Positions 35,939-44,934 of a stretch of DNA of 51,990 nt are shown in pieces. Each line of letters begins with the position of its first letter. Position 1 is the first letter of the stretch. A model generated the notes under the pieces. It had not been told where the DNA came from, ran no database searches, and saw only the letters and a program-made list of their open reading frames with translations. This DNA comes from an uncultured Eubacteriales bacterium (lineage in GTDB: Bacteria; Bacillota; Clostridia; Lachnospirales; Lachnospiraceae), in contig CASGAH010000003.1 of assembly GCA_949299375.1 (NCBI GenBank), positions 1 through 51,990 of the forward strand, written 5' to 3'. The position numbers were made by a program, and so were the translations under genes.

Positions 35939-37111
35939 CTAAATTCGTGCCGCTTTGCTCTCTCTTGCCGCCTGTGCGACCGCGTTTGCCACCGCATCTT
36001 TCACCCGCGGGTCAAATGGGGCGGGAAGGATATAATCGGCATTTCGCTCGCAGTCGCGGACAAGCCCCGCAATGGCTCTGGCTGCCGCGATTTTCATGGC
36101 GTCGTTGATGTCGGACGCCCGCACATCCAGCGCTCCCCGAAAAATTCCCGGAAAGCAAAGTACGTTGTTAACCTGATTGGGATAATCCGAACGCCCCGTG
36201 GAGACGACTGCCGCCCCGGCCGCCTTCGCCTCCTCCGGAAAGATCTCCGGAACCGGGTTGGCGCAGGCAAAAATGATCGGATCCTTGGCCATCGTGCGAA
36301 TCATCTGCCCCGTCAGCGTTCCCGGGGCGGACACCCCCACAAAGACGTCGGCGCCCCGAATGACATCGGCAAGACTCCCTCTCTCTCTTTCTCCATTTGT
36401 CATCTGAGCCATCTGCGCTTTGACCGGATTGAGTCCCTCTCTTCCCGCATAGATTGCACCCTGACGGTCTGTCATAATGACGTTTTTCAGCCCCATCGAC
36501 ATCAGCAGCTTCACAATGGCGACTCCAGCGGCGCCGGCACCGGAAGTGACGATTTTTACATCCTCCAGTTTTTTCCCGACAAGCGTTAGGGCATTGATCA
36601 TTCCCGCCAGCGCAACCACTGCTGTCCCGTGCTGGTCGTCGTGAAACACCGGGATGTCACAGCATTCCCTCAGTCTTTTTTCCACCTCGAAGCAGCGGGG
36701 CGCCGAGATATCTTCCAGATTGATGGCGCCAAAGCTTCCCGCCAGAAGACGGATGCACGCCACAATCTCATCCACTTCTTTGCTGCGGATGCAGAGCGGA
36801 ATGGCATCCACGCCTCCAAATGCTTTCAGGAGGACGCACTTTCCCTCCATCACCGGCATTCCGGCCTCCGGTCCGATGTCTCCCAGTCCGAGAACTGCCG
36901 TCCCGTCTGTCACAACGGCCACTGTATTCCAGCGGCGCGTCAGCTCATAGCTTTTGTCCGGATCTTTCTGGATCTCCAGACAGGGCGCGGCAACTCCGGG
37001 GGTGTAGGCAAGGCTGAGCGCCTCTCTCGTATCGACTGCCGCCCGCGGCAATATTTCCAGTTTCCCTCTCCACGCATGGTGCATCGCCAACGATTCTCTC
37101 GCGTAATCCAC
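35939..37111 (-). CDS. NAD(P)-dependent malic enzyme
   Basis: Converts malate to pyruvate and CO2. The short bacterial form lacks a phosphotransacetylase tail. SLAYTPGVAAPCLEIQKDPD, NTVAVVTDGTAVLGLGDIGP, CVLLKAFGGVDAIPLC, the metal-binding EDISAPRCFEVE and HDDQHGTAVV, and the NAD site VTSGAGAAGVAIVK are present. I choose the GTG at 37111, which has GGAGGA 8 nt upstream; a GTG at 37117 is too close to it. Length about 390. The 80 bp upstream contains no convincing promoter. Confidence 0.93.
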   Translation of the reverse strand: MDYARESLAMHHAWRGKLEILPRAAVDTREALSLAYTPGVAAPCLEIQKDPDKSYELTRRWNTVAVVTDGTAVLGLGDIGPEAGMPVMEGKCVLLKAFGGVDAIPLCIRSKEVDEIVACIRLLAGSFGAINLEDISAPRCFEVEKRLRECCDIPVFHDDQHGTAVVALAGMINALTLVGKKLEDVKIVTSGAGAAGVAIVKLLMSMGLKNVIMTDRQGAIYAGREGLNPVKAQMAQMTNGERERGSLADVIRGADVFVGVSAPGTLTGQMIRTMAKDPIIFACANPVPEIFPEEAKAAGAAVVSTGRSDYPNQVNNVLCFPGIFRGALDVRASDINDAMKIAAARAIAGLVRDCERNADYILPAPFDPRVKDAVANAVAQAARESKAARI

Positions 37112-37198
37112 ATCCACATTCCTCCGTTTCCAAATGTTATCGCAGACCGTTCGCTGCGTCTTCCTCTCAGAATTATGGATAGCGTGTGCAGATTGTTC

Positions 37199-39085
37199 TC
37201 ATTTATGTAGCGCTCTTCTCTTTTCCAGCGCCAAATCTTCCGCATCGTCTGCCTCGTCAAACTGCATCTGCGCTTCGTCCGCCTTCCACAGAAGACGGAT
37301 TCGATAGAGCTTCTCTTTCCATGCCGTCCGAAGCCTCGGATCTTTTATCGGAATCTCTTCCACACCAAGAAGTGCCGCGCCTTCGACCCAAAATGTTCCC
37401 CTGTCTCCGAGAGAAAACGTCCATTTGTCATCCCCTTGCCGGTTTTCGATCTGCGCCGGAACCGGTTTCTCCTCGGTCATCAAGTTCCAGATCACTGCGC
37501 CTTTCTCCTTCTTCCAGATCACGCGGTCTTTCACCGTCACCCCTTTTTGTTTTTGCAGGCAGACAATGCGGAGAAATGCTTTCGCTTTGCATCCGTCCGG
37601 GTAAGCGCCGGACAGATCCATCTGAATGCTGCACACTTCCTCCCCCAGGCGGCAGACGACATCTTTTGCGCAGTAAGACGCTCCGTCCTTTTGCATCATT
37701 CCGTCTATGGTCGGAAGGTTATGATATTGAGACTGCATCGTCCACAGCTCATATCGCTGCGGGGAAAATGTCTGTTTTGTGTATGTTTCCACACCGACAT
37801 CGACAAACACCGGTTTCCCGTCCTGATAAAGAATAAAGCTTCCCGTGTCATTGTGGTTGTGGCTGTCCCCGTTGCCGCCTGCCTTCACCGCCAGACAGAT
37901 CCGTTCGTCCCGGGCGACAAAAAGCCCTGTGCTCTCATAATAAATATCCGGGGGAGAAAAACGCGCGCGATTCCCATTCCCTCGATCGTATTCCTTCATC
38001 CTTGCCGCACACACCCCCTGCTGGAGCCGGTCATAGAGGCTGTTCTCCTTCGGCAGCGTCAGCGACTCCGGAAGACTTTCCACAAAACTCCTCGCCGCAA
38101 AAGCCATCATCGCCGCATTTTCCGTGCGCTCGCCAAACAAAAAATCTCTGGCCCCAGCGCTTCCCGCGATGGGGGAACAGTCCGAGAAATTGATAAACCG
38201 GGAACCCTGTACATGGACATGAAAAAAGTAGGATGCAATGTTTTTGATTTTTTTCTCCCGATAGAGCGGAGCAAATGCATTGTCTGTCACTGCATTGAGC
38301 ACCTCCATCGTCTGAAAAAGGCAGAGCCCGGCATGGCGGTAGTACTGTGCCCCCTCGTCGCAGCACCCATCCTCCCCGTAGGCGTCAAGAAAATGGTCGA
38401 TGCTCTGGCAGGCTTTTTTTAGAATGCGCCGGTTTCGCGCTTTGTCGCTGCTGACCAGAAAAGCCGACAGCAGCACGTTCTGGGTACACCAGATCGTCCA
38501 GTTGTTCATGCGGTCTTTCCCGTTTCCCATCCACCAAAAATGCCGTTCCAGATACGGGCGGTAAATCCGTCGCTCCAGCTCATCCCGAATTCTCCTGCCG
38601 ATGACTGGGCTGATCTGGTCCAGCTCGTCCTCCAAGAGAAAGAGCGCCGTTGCCAGGATGGCTCCGGTCTCACAGGCAAACAAGTCCAAAACCGGTTCCC
38701 CCGCATCCGGGAGTGGCAGGCCGTTGTTGTGCGCAGGAAGCTGCCATCCGCTCTCCTCACAAGCCGAAAAAATCCCATTGACAATGTCATCCAGGAATCG
38801 TCCCTTATTTTCCACACATTCCGCCAGCACAAGCGCATTCAGCGCATGGCGGTTCGCAAACAGACGCGCCTCAAAAATCTCCCGATTTCCTGTGCGGACA
38901 AAGCGCATGAAGTCCGTCGCCAGGTTGTTCGGATACCGATATCCAAGATACTGCTCCCCGAGAGCAAGCGATGCCGTTTTCCACGCCTCGTCCAGGCCGT
39001 CCCAGAAGGCTCGGTCCGAAACAGGGGGAACGGGTCTTAGGCAGATGATCTTCCGAACTTGTTTTTCCTCTATCTCTGCAAACAT
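37199..39085 (-). CDS. Heparinase II/III-like protein
   Basis: A 628-residue protein with an alpha/alpha-barrel N-terminal half (residues about 1-370) and a beta-sandwich C-terminal heparinase II/III domain. Key family sequence is GDSHNHNDTGSFILYQDGKPVFVDVG, the metal/catalytic His region, then YHNLPTIDG. Such proteins cleave uronic-acid-containing polysaccharides by beta-elimination. No signal peptide is seen, so a cytosolic substrate such as an imported oligosaccharide is most likely. It is 20 bp after the response-regulator gene, suggesting linked expression. Confidence 0.85.
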   Translation of the reverse strand: MFAEIEEKQVRKIICLRPVPPVSDRAFWDGLDEAWKTASLALGEQYLGYRYPNNLATDFMRFVRTGNREIFEARLFANRHALNALVLAECVENKGRFLDDIVNGIFSACEESGWQLPAHNNGLPLPDAGEPVLDLFACETGAILATALFLLEDELDQISPVIGRRIRDELERRIYRPYLERHFWWMGNGKDRMNNWTIWCTQNVLLSAFLVSSDKARNRRILKKACQSIDHFLDAYGEDGCCDEGAQYYRHAGLCLFQTMEVLNAVTDNAFAPLYREKKIKNIASYFFHVHVQGSRFINFSDCSPIAGSAGARDFLFGERTENAAMMAFAARSFVESLPESLTLPKENSLYDRLQQGVCAARMKEYDRGNGNRARFSPPDIYYESTGLFVARDERICLAVKAGGNGDSHNHNDTGSFILYQDGKPVFVDVGVETYTKQTFSPQRYELWTMQSQYHNLPTIDGMMQKDGASYCAKDVVCRLGEEVCSIQMDLSGAYPDGCKAKAFLRIVCLQKQKGVTVKDRVIWKKEKGAVIWNLMTEEKPVPAQIENRQGDDKWTFSLGDRGTFWVEGAALLGVEEIPIKDPRLRTAWKEKLYRIRLLWKADEAQMQFDEADDAEDLALEKRRALHK

Positions 39086-39105
39086 ATCCTATCCTCCAAA
39101 ATCTG

Positions 39106-39798
39106 TCATCCCTTTGCATCCGCGTCCGGGTGGATGACTGCCTTGTAGCCGATTCCGCGGATGGCCACAATGTCAAACTCCGGCCATGATCCAAATTTCC
39201 TTCGCAGACGGCTGATGTGCGTATTTACCGTTGTATCCACTGTATTGGACTCCATTCCCCAGATCTCATCCATGAGCTGGATTCTCGTCATAATTTTATC
39301 CGGGGAGGAAAGAAGCTTATACAGCAAATAGAATTCTTTTTTGGGAAGTGTCTGGGAATCGCCATTTCTTGTCACCGTCAGCCCATCGTAGTCCAGCGTA
39401 ATGTTTCCGATGCGCAGTTTTCGCTCATAGACGAGCTGCGCCCTGCGCAGCAAGGCCCTGATCCGCAGAATCAATTCTTCCGCATGGATCGGTTTGACCA
39501 TGTAATCGTCCGTCCCTGCCAGAAAGCCTCTGCAAATCTCTTCCTGGCTGTTTCTCTCCGAAGTCATGACAATAGGAACCATATTTCCGCAGCTTCGCAG
39601 CCGCCTCACAAACGAAAATCCGTCTGTTTTTGGCATCGTCACGCTCAAAATCAGCAGATCGATCTGCCTTACGTCCATCATCTCCCACGCCTGTTCTCCG
39701 CTTCCCACAGAAATCACCTCGTACCCGGCCTGGCTCAGCGCGGATTTCATCATCTGTGCCGCGTTTTTTTCGTCCTCCACTACAAGAATCTGAAACAT
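39106..39798 (-). CDS. OmpR-family response regulator with Asp-to-Ser change at the phosphorylation site
   Basis: Receiver domain (residues 1-120) plus winged-helix DNA-binding domain (about 135-228, PKKEFYLLYKLLSSPDKIMTR and NTHISRLRRKFG). The acidic pocket VVEDE and the conserved Lys in VKPIH are present, but the phospho-acceptor position reads DLLILSVTMPKTDG, with Ser52 where Asp is expected. Phosphorylation in the usual way is therefore unlikely. Start at ATG 39798 (MFQILVVEDEK) with GGGAGG upstream; 230 residues. No histidine kinase gene is adjacent. Confidence 0.9.
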   Translation of the reverse strand: MFQILVVEDEKNAAQMMKSALSQAGYEVISVGSGEQAWEMMDVRQIDLLILSVTMPKTDGFSFVRRLRSCGNMVPIVMTSERNSQEEICRGFLAGTDDYMVKPIHAEELILRIRALLRRAQLVYERKLRIGNITLDYDGLTVTRNGDSQTLPKKEFYLLYKLLSSPDKIMTRIQLMDEIWGMESNTVDTTVNTHISRLRRKFGSWPEFDIVAIRGIGYKAVIHPDADAKG

Positions 39799-39834
39799 TG
39801 TCTCTCCCTCCCGCGCAAGTCTGATTGTCCCTCC

Positions 39835-39906
39835 ATTATACCACCACAAAACATAAATTGAATATAAACTTTTTTGAAATTTTCGTGGATTCCGCCAGAA
39901 GTTTAT
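39835..39906. promoter_or_regulatory. Divergent control region of the response regulator and ABC transporter
   Basis: On the minus strand an extended -10 TGGTATAAT (39835-39843) serves the response regulator. An inverted repeat ATAAACTT/AAGTTTAT (39864-39871 and 39899-39906) lies between the two divergent genes. On the plus strand TACAAT (39930-39935) is a possible -10 for the ABC transporter, without a good -35. Confidence 0.4.
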
Positions 39907-40036
39907 GTTCAGTTGATCAATGCACGCTACAATGGATATCGAATTTCAAGGTCATACACGACTTTTGGGACTGCGAACGTGCTTTCACACGATGCATTCC
40001 ATTCTCAATATCATCTCAGGAAAGGAGAGATCATTT

Positions 40037-41857
40037 TTGCTTCAGCTCAGACAGATACACAAGCAATATCAAACCGGACATCTGATCCAAAAAGCGCTGG
40101 ATGGCGTCAGTCTGAATTTGCGGGAAAATGAATTTGTCGCCATTCTCGGTCCGAGCGGTTCCGGGAAGACGACACTGCTCAATATCATCGGCGGGCTTGA
40201 CCGATATGACAGCGGAGATCTTATCATCAACGGAATCTCCACCAAAAAGTACAAAGACCGGGACTGGGACTCCTACCGGAACCATACAATCGGATTTGTC
40301 TTTCAAAGCTACAACCTCATCCCCCACCAGAGCATACTGTCCAACGTCGAGCTGTCTCTGACCATCTCGGGCATTTCAAAGGCAGAACGAAAAAAACGCG
40401 CCAGAAAGGCGCTGGAACAAGTCGGGCTCGGAGGTCAGTTCCACAAAAAGCCAAACCAGATGTCGGGAGGCCAAATGCAGCGTGTGGCAATTGCCAGAGC
40501 GCTCGTCAATGACCCCGAAATTTTGCTGGCAGATGAGCCGACGGGCGCCCTGGACAGCGAGACGAGCGTTCAGGTGATGGAGCTGCTGAAAGAAGTCGCC
40601 AAAGACCGGCTTGTTGTCATGGTCACGCACAATCCGGAGCTGGCATCCGCTTACGCAACCCGCATCGTCAACCTGAAGGACGGGAAGATTCAGTCCGATT
40701 CCAACCCCTTTGAAGTGGACGAGAAGCGCCTTGCTCCCCCGGTCTACCAGAACATGGGAAAATCCTCCATGTCGTTTCTCACCGCTCTGACGCTGAGTTT
40801 CCACAACCTCCAGACAAAAAAGGCGCGCACCCTGTTGACTTCCTTTGCCGGTTCGATCGGAATTATCGGAATTGCCCTCATTCTTGCCCTCTCCAATGGC
40901 GTCAATTCCTACATCAAATCCATTGAGCAGGATACGCTCTCGGAATACCCTTTGCAGATTCAGAGCACTTCGCTCAGCTTCGCCTCGATGATGGAGGGGG
41001 CGGTCCACTCTGAGGGGGATGAATCGTCTGGTGAAGTCAACGTCCTGCAAATGCTGACCAATTTGTTTTCCAGAATCAATCCCAACGACCTGGAATCGCT
41101 GAAACAATATCTCGACAGCAGCGAAAGCGGCATCGAATCGTTTGCCAGCGCAGTGGAGTACTCCTATGATGCGACTCCGCAGATTTACCGCCTGGACGGA
41201 GAGGAAGTCCGTCAGGTCAATCCGGACCGCTCGTTTGCTGCCCTCGGATTCGGTTCCAGCTCGGACAGTTTCATGTCCTCTTTCATGAGTACCGATGTCT
41301 TCTACGAGATGCCGGAGCACACCGCACTCTTTGAACAGCAATACGAAGTCAAGGCAGGGCGCTGGCCGGAAAACTCCCACGAGTGTGTGATCGTTCTCAC
41401 ATCCGGCGGCGGGATCAGCGACTTCATGCTGTATGTCCTTGGGCTTCGGGATTCCCTGGAACTGGATGAAATGATCCGCCAGTTTCTCTCCCAGGAAACA
41501 GTGACGACACCGGAAGAGATTCGCTCTTATCAATACGAGGAATTTCTCGGAATCTGCTTCCGGCTCGTCCTCGCCGCAGACTACTATGAGTACGATGAAT
41601 CGTATCAGATCTGGAAAGACAAGTCCAATGACGCGGCCTTTCTGCGCGATCTTGTCCAAAACGGGGAGGAGATTACTGTCGTCGGCGTTGTGCAGCCGTC
41701 TGCGGACGCATCGGCCGCAATGCTCGGATCCGGCATTGCTTATCCGGCTTCCCTGACGTCTTATGTGATGGAGGAGACCGCCTCCCGGCCGATTGTCCAG
41801 CAGCAGCGCGAAAACCCGGAAATCAATGTGCTGACGGGCAACTCCTTCGGGGAGGAC
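40037..41857 (+). CDS. ABC transporter with fused ATPase and MacB-type permease, 3' part missing at the junction
   Basis: N-terminal MacB/LolD-type ATPase (residues 1-230): Walker [10 protein letters not shown] (38-46), signature [10 protein letters not shown], Walker [13 protein letters not shown] and the switch His in VTHNP. It is followed by a first membrane helix (about 285-305, [16 protein letters not shown]) and a large extracytoplasmic MacB-like region that continues to [12 protein letters not shown]. The start is a TTG at 40037 ([10 protein letters not shown]), 9 nt after AAAGGAG; the open frame to 39920 lacks a site. About 606 residues are real. The remaining extracytoplasmic region and the last three membrane helices are absent, replaced by foreign sequence. 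Confidence 0.85.
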
Positions 41858-41974
41858 AACAGCCAGAGCGCCTTTACGGACGTGAATCCCGGCGACTGGT
41901 ACGCCGGCGCCATCAATTGGGCGGCCGAGCACGGCATTGTCAACGGCAATTCCGACGGCACGTTCCGCCCCGTA
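41858..41974 (+). other. About 110-bp sliver encoding one S-layer homology (SLH) motif
   Basis: In frame with both neighbours, this piece encodes AFTDVNPGDWYAGAINW followed by AAEHGIVNGNSDGTFRP, a good SLH repeat. MacB transporters and Mu-like proteases do not carry this. The borders, about 41,852-41,876 on the left and 41,963-41,975 on the right, can be set only from where each family pattern stops. It looks like a third source of sequence in an assembly chimera. Confidence 0.6.
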
Positions 41975-42607
41975 GAGCTGATTTCGGTGGGGCTCACGCA
42001 CAACCCGAACATCGGCGGAACGGACTTTGCAAATTCAACCAATTCAACCCAAACAAAAGGAAATACGATGCTCAAAAACATCCTGCAAGCCCTCGGCTTT
42101 ACCGAGGAACAGGCGACTGCGGCGGAGACAAACGCCGAGGGCGCGCCCACTGAGGAGTCGGTTCTGGAAAGAATCGGCAAACTCAAAGAAAAACCCGCAG
42201 AGGCTGAAAAACCCGCCGAAGCAAAGCCCTCGGAGGCTGCGATGGAAAACGAAACGCTGCGCAAGGCACTTTCGGCCGAACGCGCCGCCCGCGCGAAAAT
42301 GGTAGTCGACAACTGCGTAGCCGAAGGGCGCATGAGCCAAGCGGAAACCGCAACGGCAATCGAAATCCTCTCGAACGCGAGGGATTTCGACGCGGCGGCA
42401 AAGCTGTTCAACGACCGCGCTCCCGTCTGGAAGCCGTCGTCGAAGACCGAAAACTTGGGCTCGCGCAACACCGAGGAGGCCGCGAACGAAGCCGCCCAAG
42501 CCGCGCTCGCAGACAAGATAACCGCACGCGCACAGGAAATTTGCGCCAACGAAAAAATCCCGTGGAGGCAGGCATACGCCCGCGCCGAATCGGAATGCAA
42601 ACAATAA
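41975..42607 (+). CDS. C-terminal part of a Mu gpI/Z-like phage prohead protease-scaffold, 5' part missing
   Basis: The first residues ELISVGLTHNPNIGG match the end of a Mu gpI-type protease domain; nearly all of that domain is missing beyond the junction. The rest is a Glu/Ala/Lys-rich helical scaffold with a Pro-Ala-Glu linker. An internal in-frame ATG at 42068 (MLKNILQALGFTEEQ) has AAAGGA upstream and would give a separate 179-residue scaffold protein, as gpZ is made from inside gpI in phage Mu. The gene for the decoration protein follows after 13 bp. Confidence 0.7.
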   Translation, partial: ELISVGLTHNPNIGGTDFANSTNSTQTKGNTMLKNILQALGFTEEQATAAETNAEGAPTEESVLERIGKLKEKPAEAEKPAEAKPSEAAMENETLRKALSAERAARAKMVVDNCVAEGRMSQAETATAIEILSNARDFDAAAKLFNDRAPVWKPSSKTENLGSRNTEEAANEAAQAALADKITARAQEICANEKIPWRQAYARAESECKQ

Positions 42608-42620
42608 CAGGAAAGCAAAA

Positions 42621-43031
42621 ATGGACAACATACAGACAAACACAAGACAGGGCATAGTCCGCCTCCCGAGCGCAGACCTTTCGGGCAAGAACGGGCTTCT
42701 GGCAAAACTGACTTCGACGGGGCTCGACCTTCCCGCCGCACTGACCGACGACACTCCCTACATCGTCGTCGACGGCGGCGAGACGGAATCGTCCGTGAAG
42801 CCGCTGAACAGGGGCGAGCAGGTGCGCGTGTTCGTCAAGGGCGCGTGCGCGATGGGCGACTTGCTCTGCGCCGCCGATCCCTCGACCGCCGCCGACAAGG
42901 GCAAGCTCCGCAAGCTTCCCACGACTGCGGGAACGTATGCGGTGCTCGCCATCGCCGAAGAGGCGGGCGTGGACGGACAGGCGGTTCTCGCGAGAGCCTA
43001 CAACAAGTCCGTGACGGTGGCGTCTTCGTAA
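42621..43031 (+). CDS. Putative phage capsid decoration / head protein (DUF2190-like)
   Basis: A 136-residue protein, Gly/Ala/Val-rich and mostly beta, between the scaffold and capsid genes. The pattern PLNRGEQVRVFVKGACAMGDLL and AIAEEAGVDGQAVLAR fits small capsid-stabilising proteins of Mu-like phages. AACAGGAAAGC precedes the ATG at 42621. The family assignment rests on position and general resemblance. Confidence 0.55.
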   Translation: MDNIQTNTRQGIVRLPSADLSGKNGLLAKLTSTGLDLPAALTDDTPYIVVDGGETESSVKPLNRGEQVRVFVKGACAMGDLLCAADPSTAADKGKLRKLPTTAGTYAVLAIAEEAGVDGQAVLARAYNKSVTVASS

Positions 43032-43054
43032 TTTGAAAAGGAAAGGAAAATAAA

Positions 43055-43969
43055 ATGGCAAGACTATCAGACATAGCCGCGAGCGCGACAATCCGCAACT
43101 ACGCGCAGGGCGCGGCCCAAAACATGGTCCAGAAAACCATCGGCAACTTCCTCGCCCCCGGCGTGGACGTTCCGACGATGACGGGCAAGTATAAAATCTA
43201 CACGGAAAAGAGCCGCTACCGCATTCCCGACGTGCGCCGCGCGCTTGGCGGAAGAGCCGTCCAGATCGGCTGGGACGCAAACGACGGCACATTCAACTGC
43301 ACGCCGCGCGCGCTCGACTGCCCCGTCGACATCTACGAGGCGATGAGCGGGGAAACTCTCGAAAACGCCTACAAGGAAGCAGCCGACCTCGTCGCGGAAG
43401 TCTCCGCGCTCTCGCACGAAAACGAGGTCATCACAAAGGCGGTCGATTCGCTGACAAGCACCGACATTACCCTCGGCGACAGCACAAACCTCATCAGCGA
43501 TTTCGACGACGCGATTTTGGACATCATGAAGGCGAGCGGTTTCGGCGGTTCGCTGTGCGTCAGAATGCTCTGGGGTGCGACCGCGTGGAAGAAGGCGAAA
43601 AACCACAAGAGCGTCATCGACAGGCTCAGCGACACGCAGCTTAAAGTGCCGTCTTTCGAGACGTTCAAGAACCTGCTCATCGGCGAGCCCGAAAGCCGCT
43701 GCACATACGCCGTCAAGGACACCGCGCCCGAAGGGAAGGCAAAGGCTCTCGACTTCATCTTGGGCAGCAAGGTTCTCGTGTTCGTCGCAAACGACAGCCC
43801 GACGCGCCGCGATCCGTCTTTCATGAAGACGTTCCGCCTTGCGGGTGAATGGATGAAAAGCGGCACGTACCAAAGCGACGACGGCCGTTCGGAAGTCGCA
43901 AAAATGGACTGGTCGCAGGACGTGCAGGTTGTAAACGGCGCGGCCGCAAAGCTCATCACCCTTAAATAA
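43055..43969 (+). CDS. Major capsid protein, Mu gpT-like
   Basis: The 304-residue protein directly follows the scaffold and decoration genes. FLAPGVDVPTMTGKYKIYT near the N-terminus, ALSHENEVITKAVDSLTS and the ending VVNGAAAKLITLK resemble capsid subunits of Mu-like phages. GGAAAGGAAA precedes the ATG. An intrinsic terminator follows within 20 bp, so capsid expression is likely bounded there. Confidence 0.75.
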   Translation: MARLSDIAASATIRNYAQGAAQNMVQKTIGNFLAPGVDVPTMTGKYKIYTEKSRYRIPDVRRALGGRAVQIGWDANDGTFNCTPRALDCPVDIYEAMSGETLENAYKEAADLVAEVSALSHENEVITKAVDSLTSTDITLGDSTNLISDFDDAILDIMKASGFGGSLCVRMLWGATAWKKAKNHKSVIDRLSDTQLKVPSFETFKNLLIGEPESRCTYAVKDTAPEGKAKALDFILGSKVLVFVANDSPTRRDPSFMKTFRLAGEWMKSGTYQSDDGRSEVAKMDWSQDVQVVNGAAAKLITLK

Positions 43970-43978
43970 TCCGACATC

Positions 43979-44018
43979 GGCGGGCGCGGGGTTTTCCCGC
44001 TCCGCGTCCGCCTTTTTT
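43979..44018 (+). terminator. Strong intrinsic terminator after the capsid gene
   Basis: GGCGGGCGCGG (43979-43989) pairs with CCGCGTCCGCC (44002-44012) with one mismatch, followed by six T (44013-44018). It separates the head genes from the DNA methylase gene. Confidence 0.8.
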
Positions 44019-44055
44019 CAATTTTCAAAAACAGCAGTAAAATTTTTTTCAGAAA

Positions 44056-44934
44056 ATGAATCCGGTTTTTCCATATTCGGGCGGAAAGTGCAGGTTGTTA
44101 AAATACATTCTGCCCGTGATACCCGATCACGCCACATACATTGAGCCGTTTGCGGGCGGGCTTGCAGTGTTCCTCGCCAAGCCCCGCGCGAAGGTCGAAG
44201 TCGTCAACGACCTCAACGCCGAAATTTCGGGCTTTTACCTTTATGTTCGCGAGCATCTCGAAAGCTTGCTTGCGGAGATGGAATGGTATTTGCACTCGGT
44301 GGATATTTTCAACCGCTTGCGCGACTCGCGCGGGCTTACCGAGCTTCAGAAAGTGGCGCGGTGGTATCTGCTCAAAGTCTCTTCGTTTTCTGGCTTCGGA
44401 GACTACTACGCGCGGGATTCGCGCGGCTATCGCGGCTTCTCGCGCGACAGGCACGTTCCGCAGATTCGCGCCCTTCACGAGCGGCTCAAAGGCGTCTACA
44501 TCGAGCGGCGCGACTGGCGGCAGGTGGTGGACTTCTACGACAACGAAAACGCGTTTGTGTATTTCGATCCGCCGTATTGCACGGGCGACGCGGGCACATA
44601 CGAGGCGTTTGCGCCCGAGGATATGGAGATTCTGCGCAACAGTCTCTACACGCTCAAAGGCAAGTGGCTTCTCTCCTGCGACGGCTCTGACATCTGCCGC
44701 GAAATCTTCGGCGACTTTGCGAAAGTGGAAATCCCCTTTAAATATTCCGCAGGCACGGGCGACAGAATCCGCCCAGAAAAGTCTGAAATGATTGTTGCCT
44801 GCGACGCGCTTGCAGAGGCGTTGCAAAACGCCTGCAATGCCGCCAAAAGCCCGATTTTAGAGGGTGGCACGATACCCCCCCCCCCCCGAAAAAACGCCTC
44901 CTGCCGTGCCTCTGCGCGGCGTAGGGCTGCTTGA
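44056..44934 (+). CDS. DNA adenine-N6 methyltransferase (Dam, D12 class) with C-tract near its end
   Basis: Methylates adenine in DNA. The N-terminal SAM motif FPYSGGKCRLLKYILP, IEPFAGGLAVFL, the acidic NDLNAEI and the catalytic FVYFDPPYCTGD (motif IV, DPPY) are all intact, as is the end of the core at IRPEKSEMIVACD. Placed between the capsid and gp36-like genes, it is a cargo gene. The poly-C tract at 44875-44887 lies after the core, so slippage would change only the last 15-25 residues. A promoter-like TTTTCA-17 bp-TAAAAT lies upstream, after the terminator. Confidence 0.88.
   Translation: MNPVFPYSGGKCRLLKYILPVIPDHATYIEPFAGGLAVFLAKPRAKVEVVNDLNAEISGFYLYVREHLESLLAEMEWYLHSVDIFNRLRDSRGLTELQKVARWYLLKVSSFSGFGDYYARDSRGYRGFSRDRHVPQIRALHERLKGVYIERRDWRQVVDFYDNENAFVYFDPPYCTGDAGTYEAFAPEDMEILRNSLYTLKGKWLLSCDGSDICREIFGDFAKVEIPFKYSAGTGDRIRPEKSEMIVACDALAEALQNACNAAKSPILEGGTIPPPPRKNASCRASARRRAA
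44875..44887 (+). repeat. 13-base C homopolymer inside the methylase gene
   Basis: Thirteen C followed by GA6, in the coding sequence. With 13 C the frame ends at 44934; with 12 C it reads PPPPEKTPPAVPLRGVGLLE and stops at 44947; with 14 C it stops after about 17 codons. It is a candidate slippage site or an assembly error. Confidence 0.9.

Noticed and set aside
40376..42001. 541-codon minus-strand open frame across the ABC transporter and junction
   Set aside because: It crosses the chimeric junction and lacks any known motif; the plus strand shows Walker and signature motifs of an ABC ATPase.
41840..42010. Phage integration into the ABC transporter gene
   Set aside because: Phage end sequences, a repressor, transposase genes and a target duplication are all absent at the border; the phage sequence begins in the middle of a head gene.
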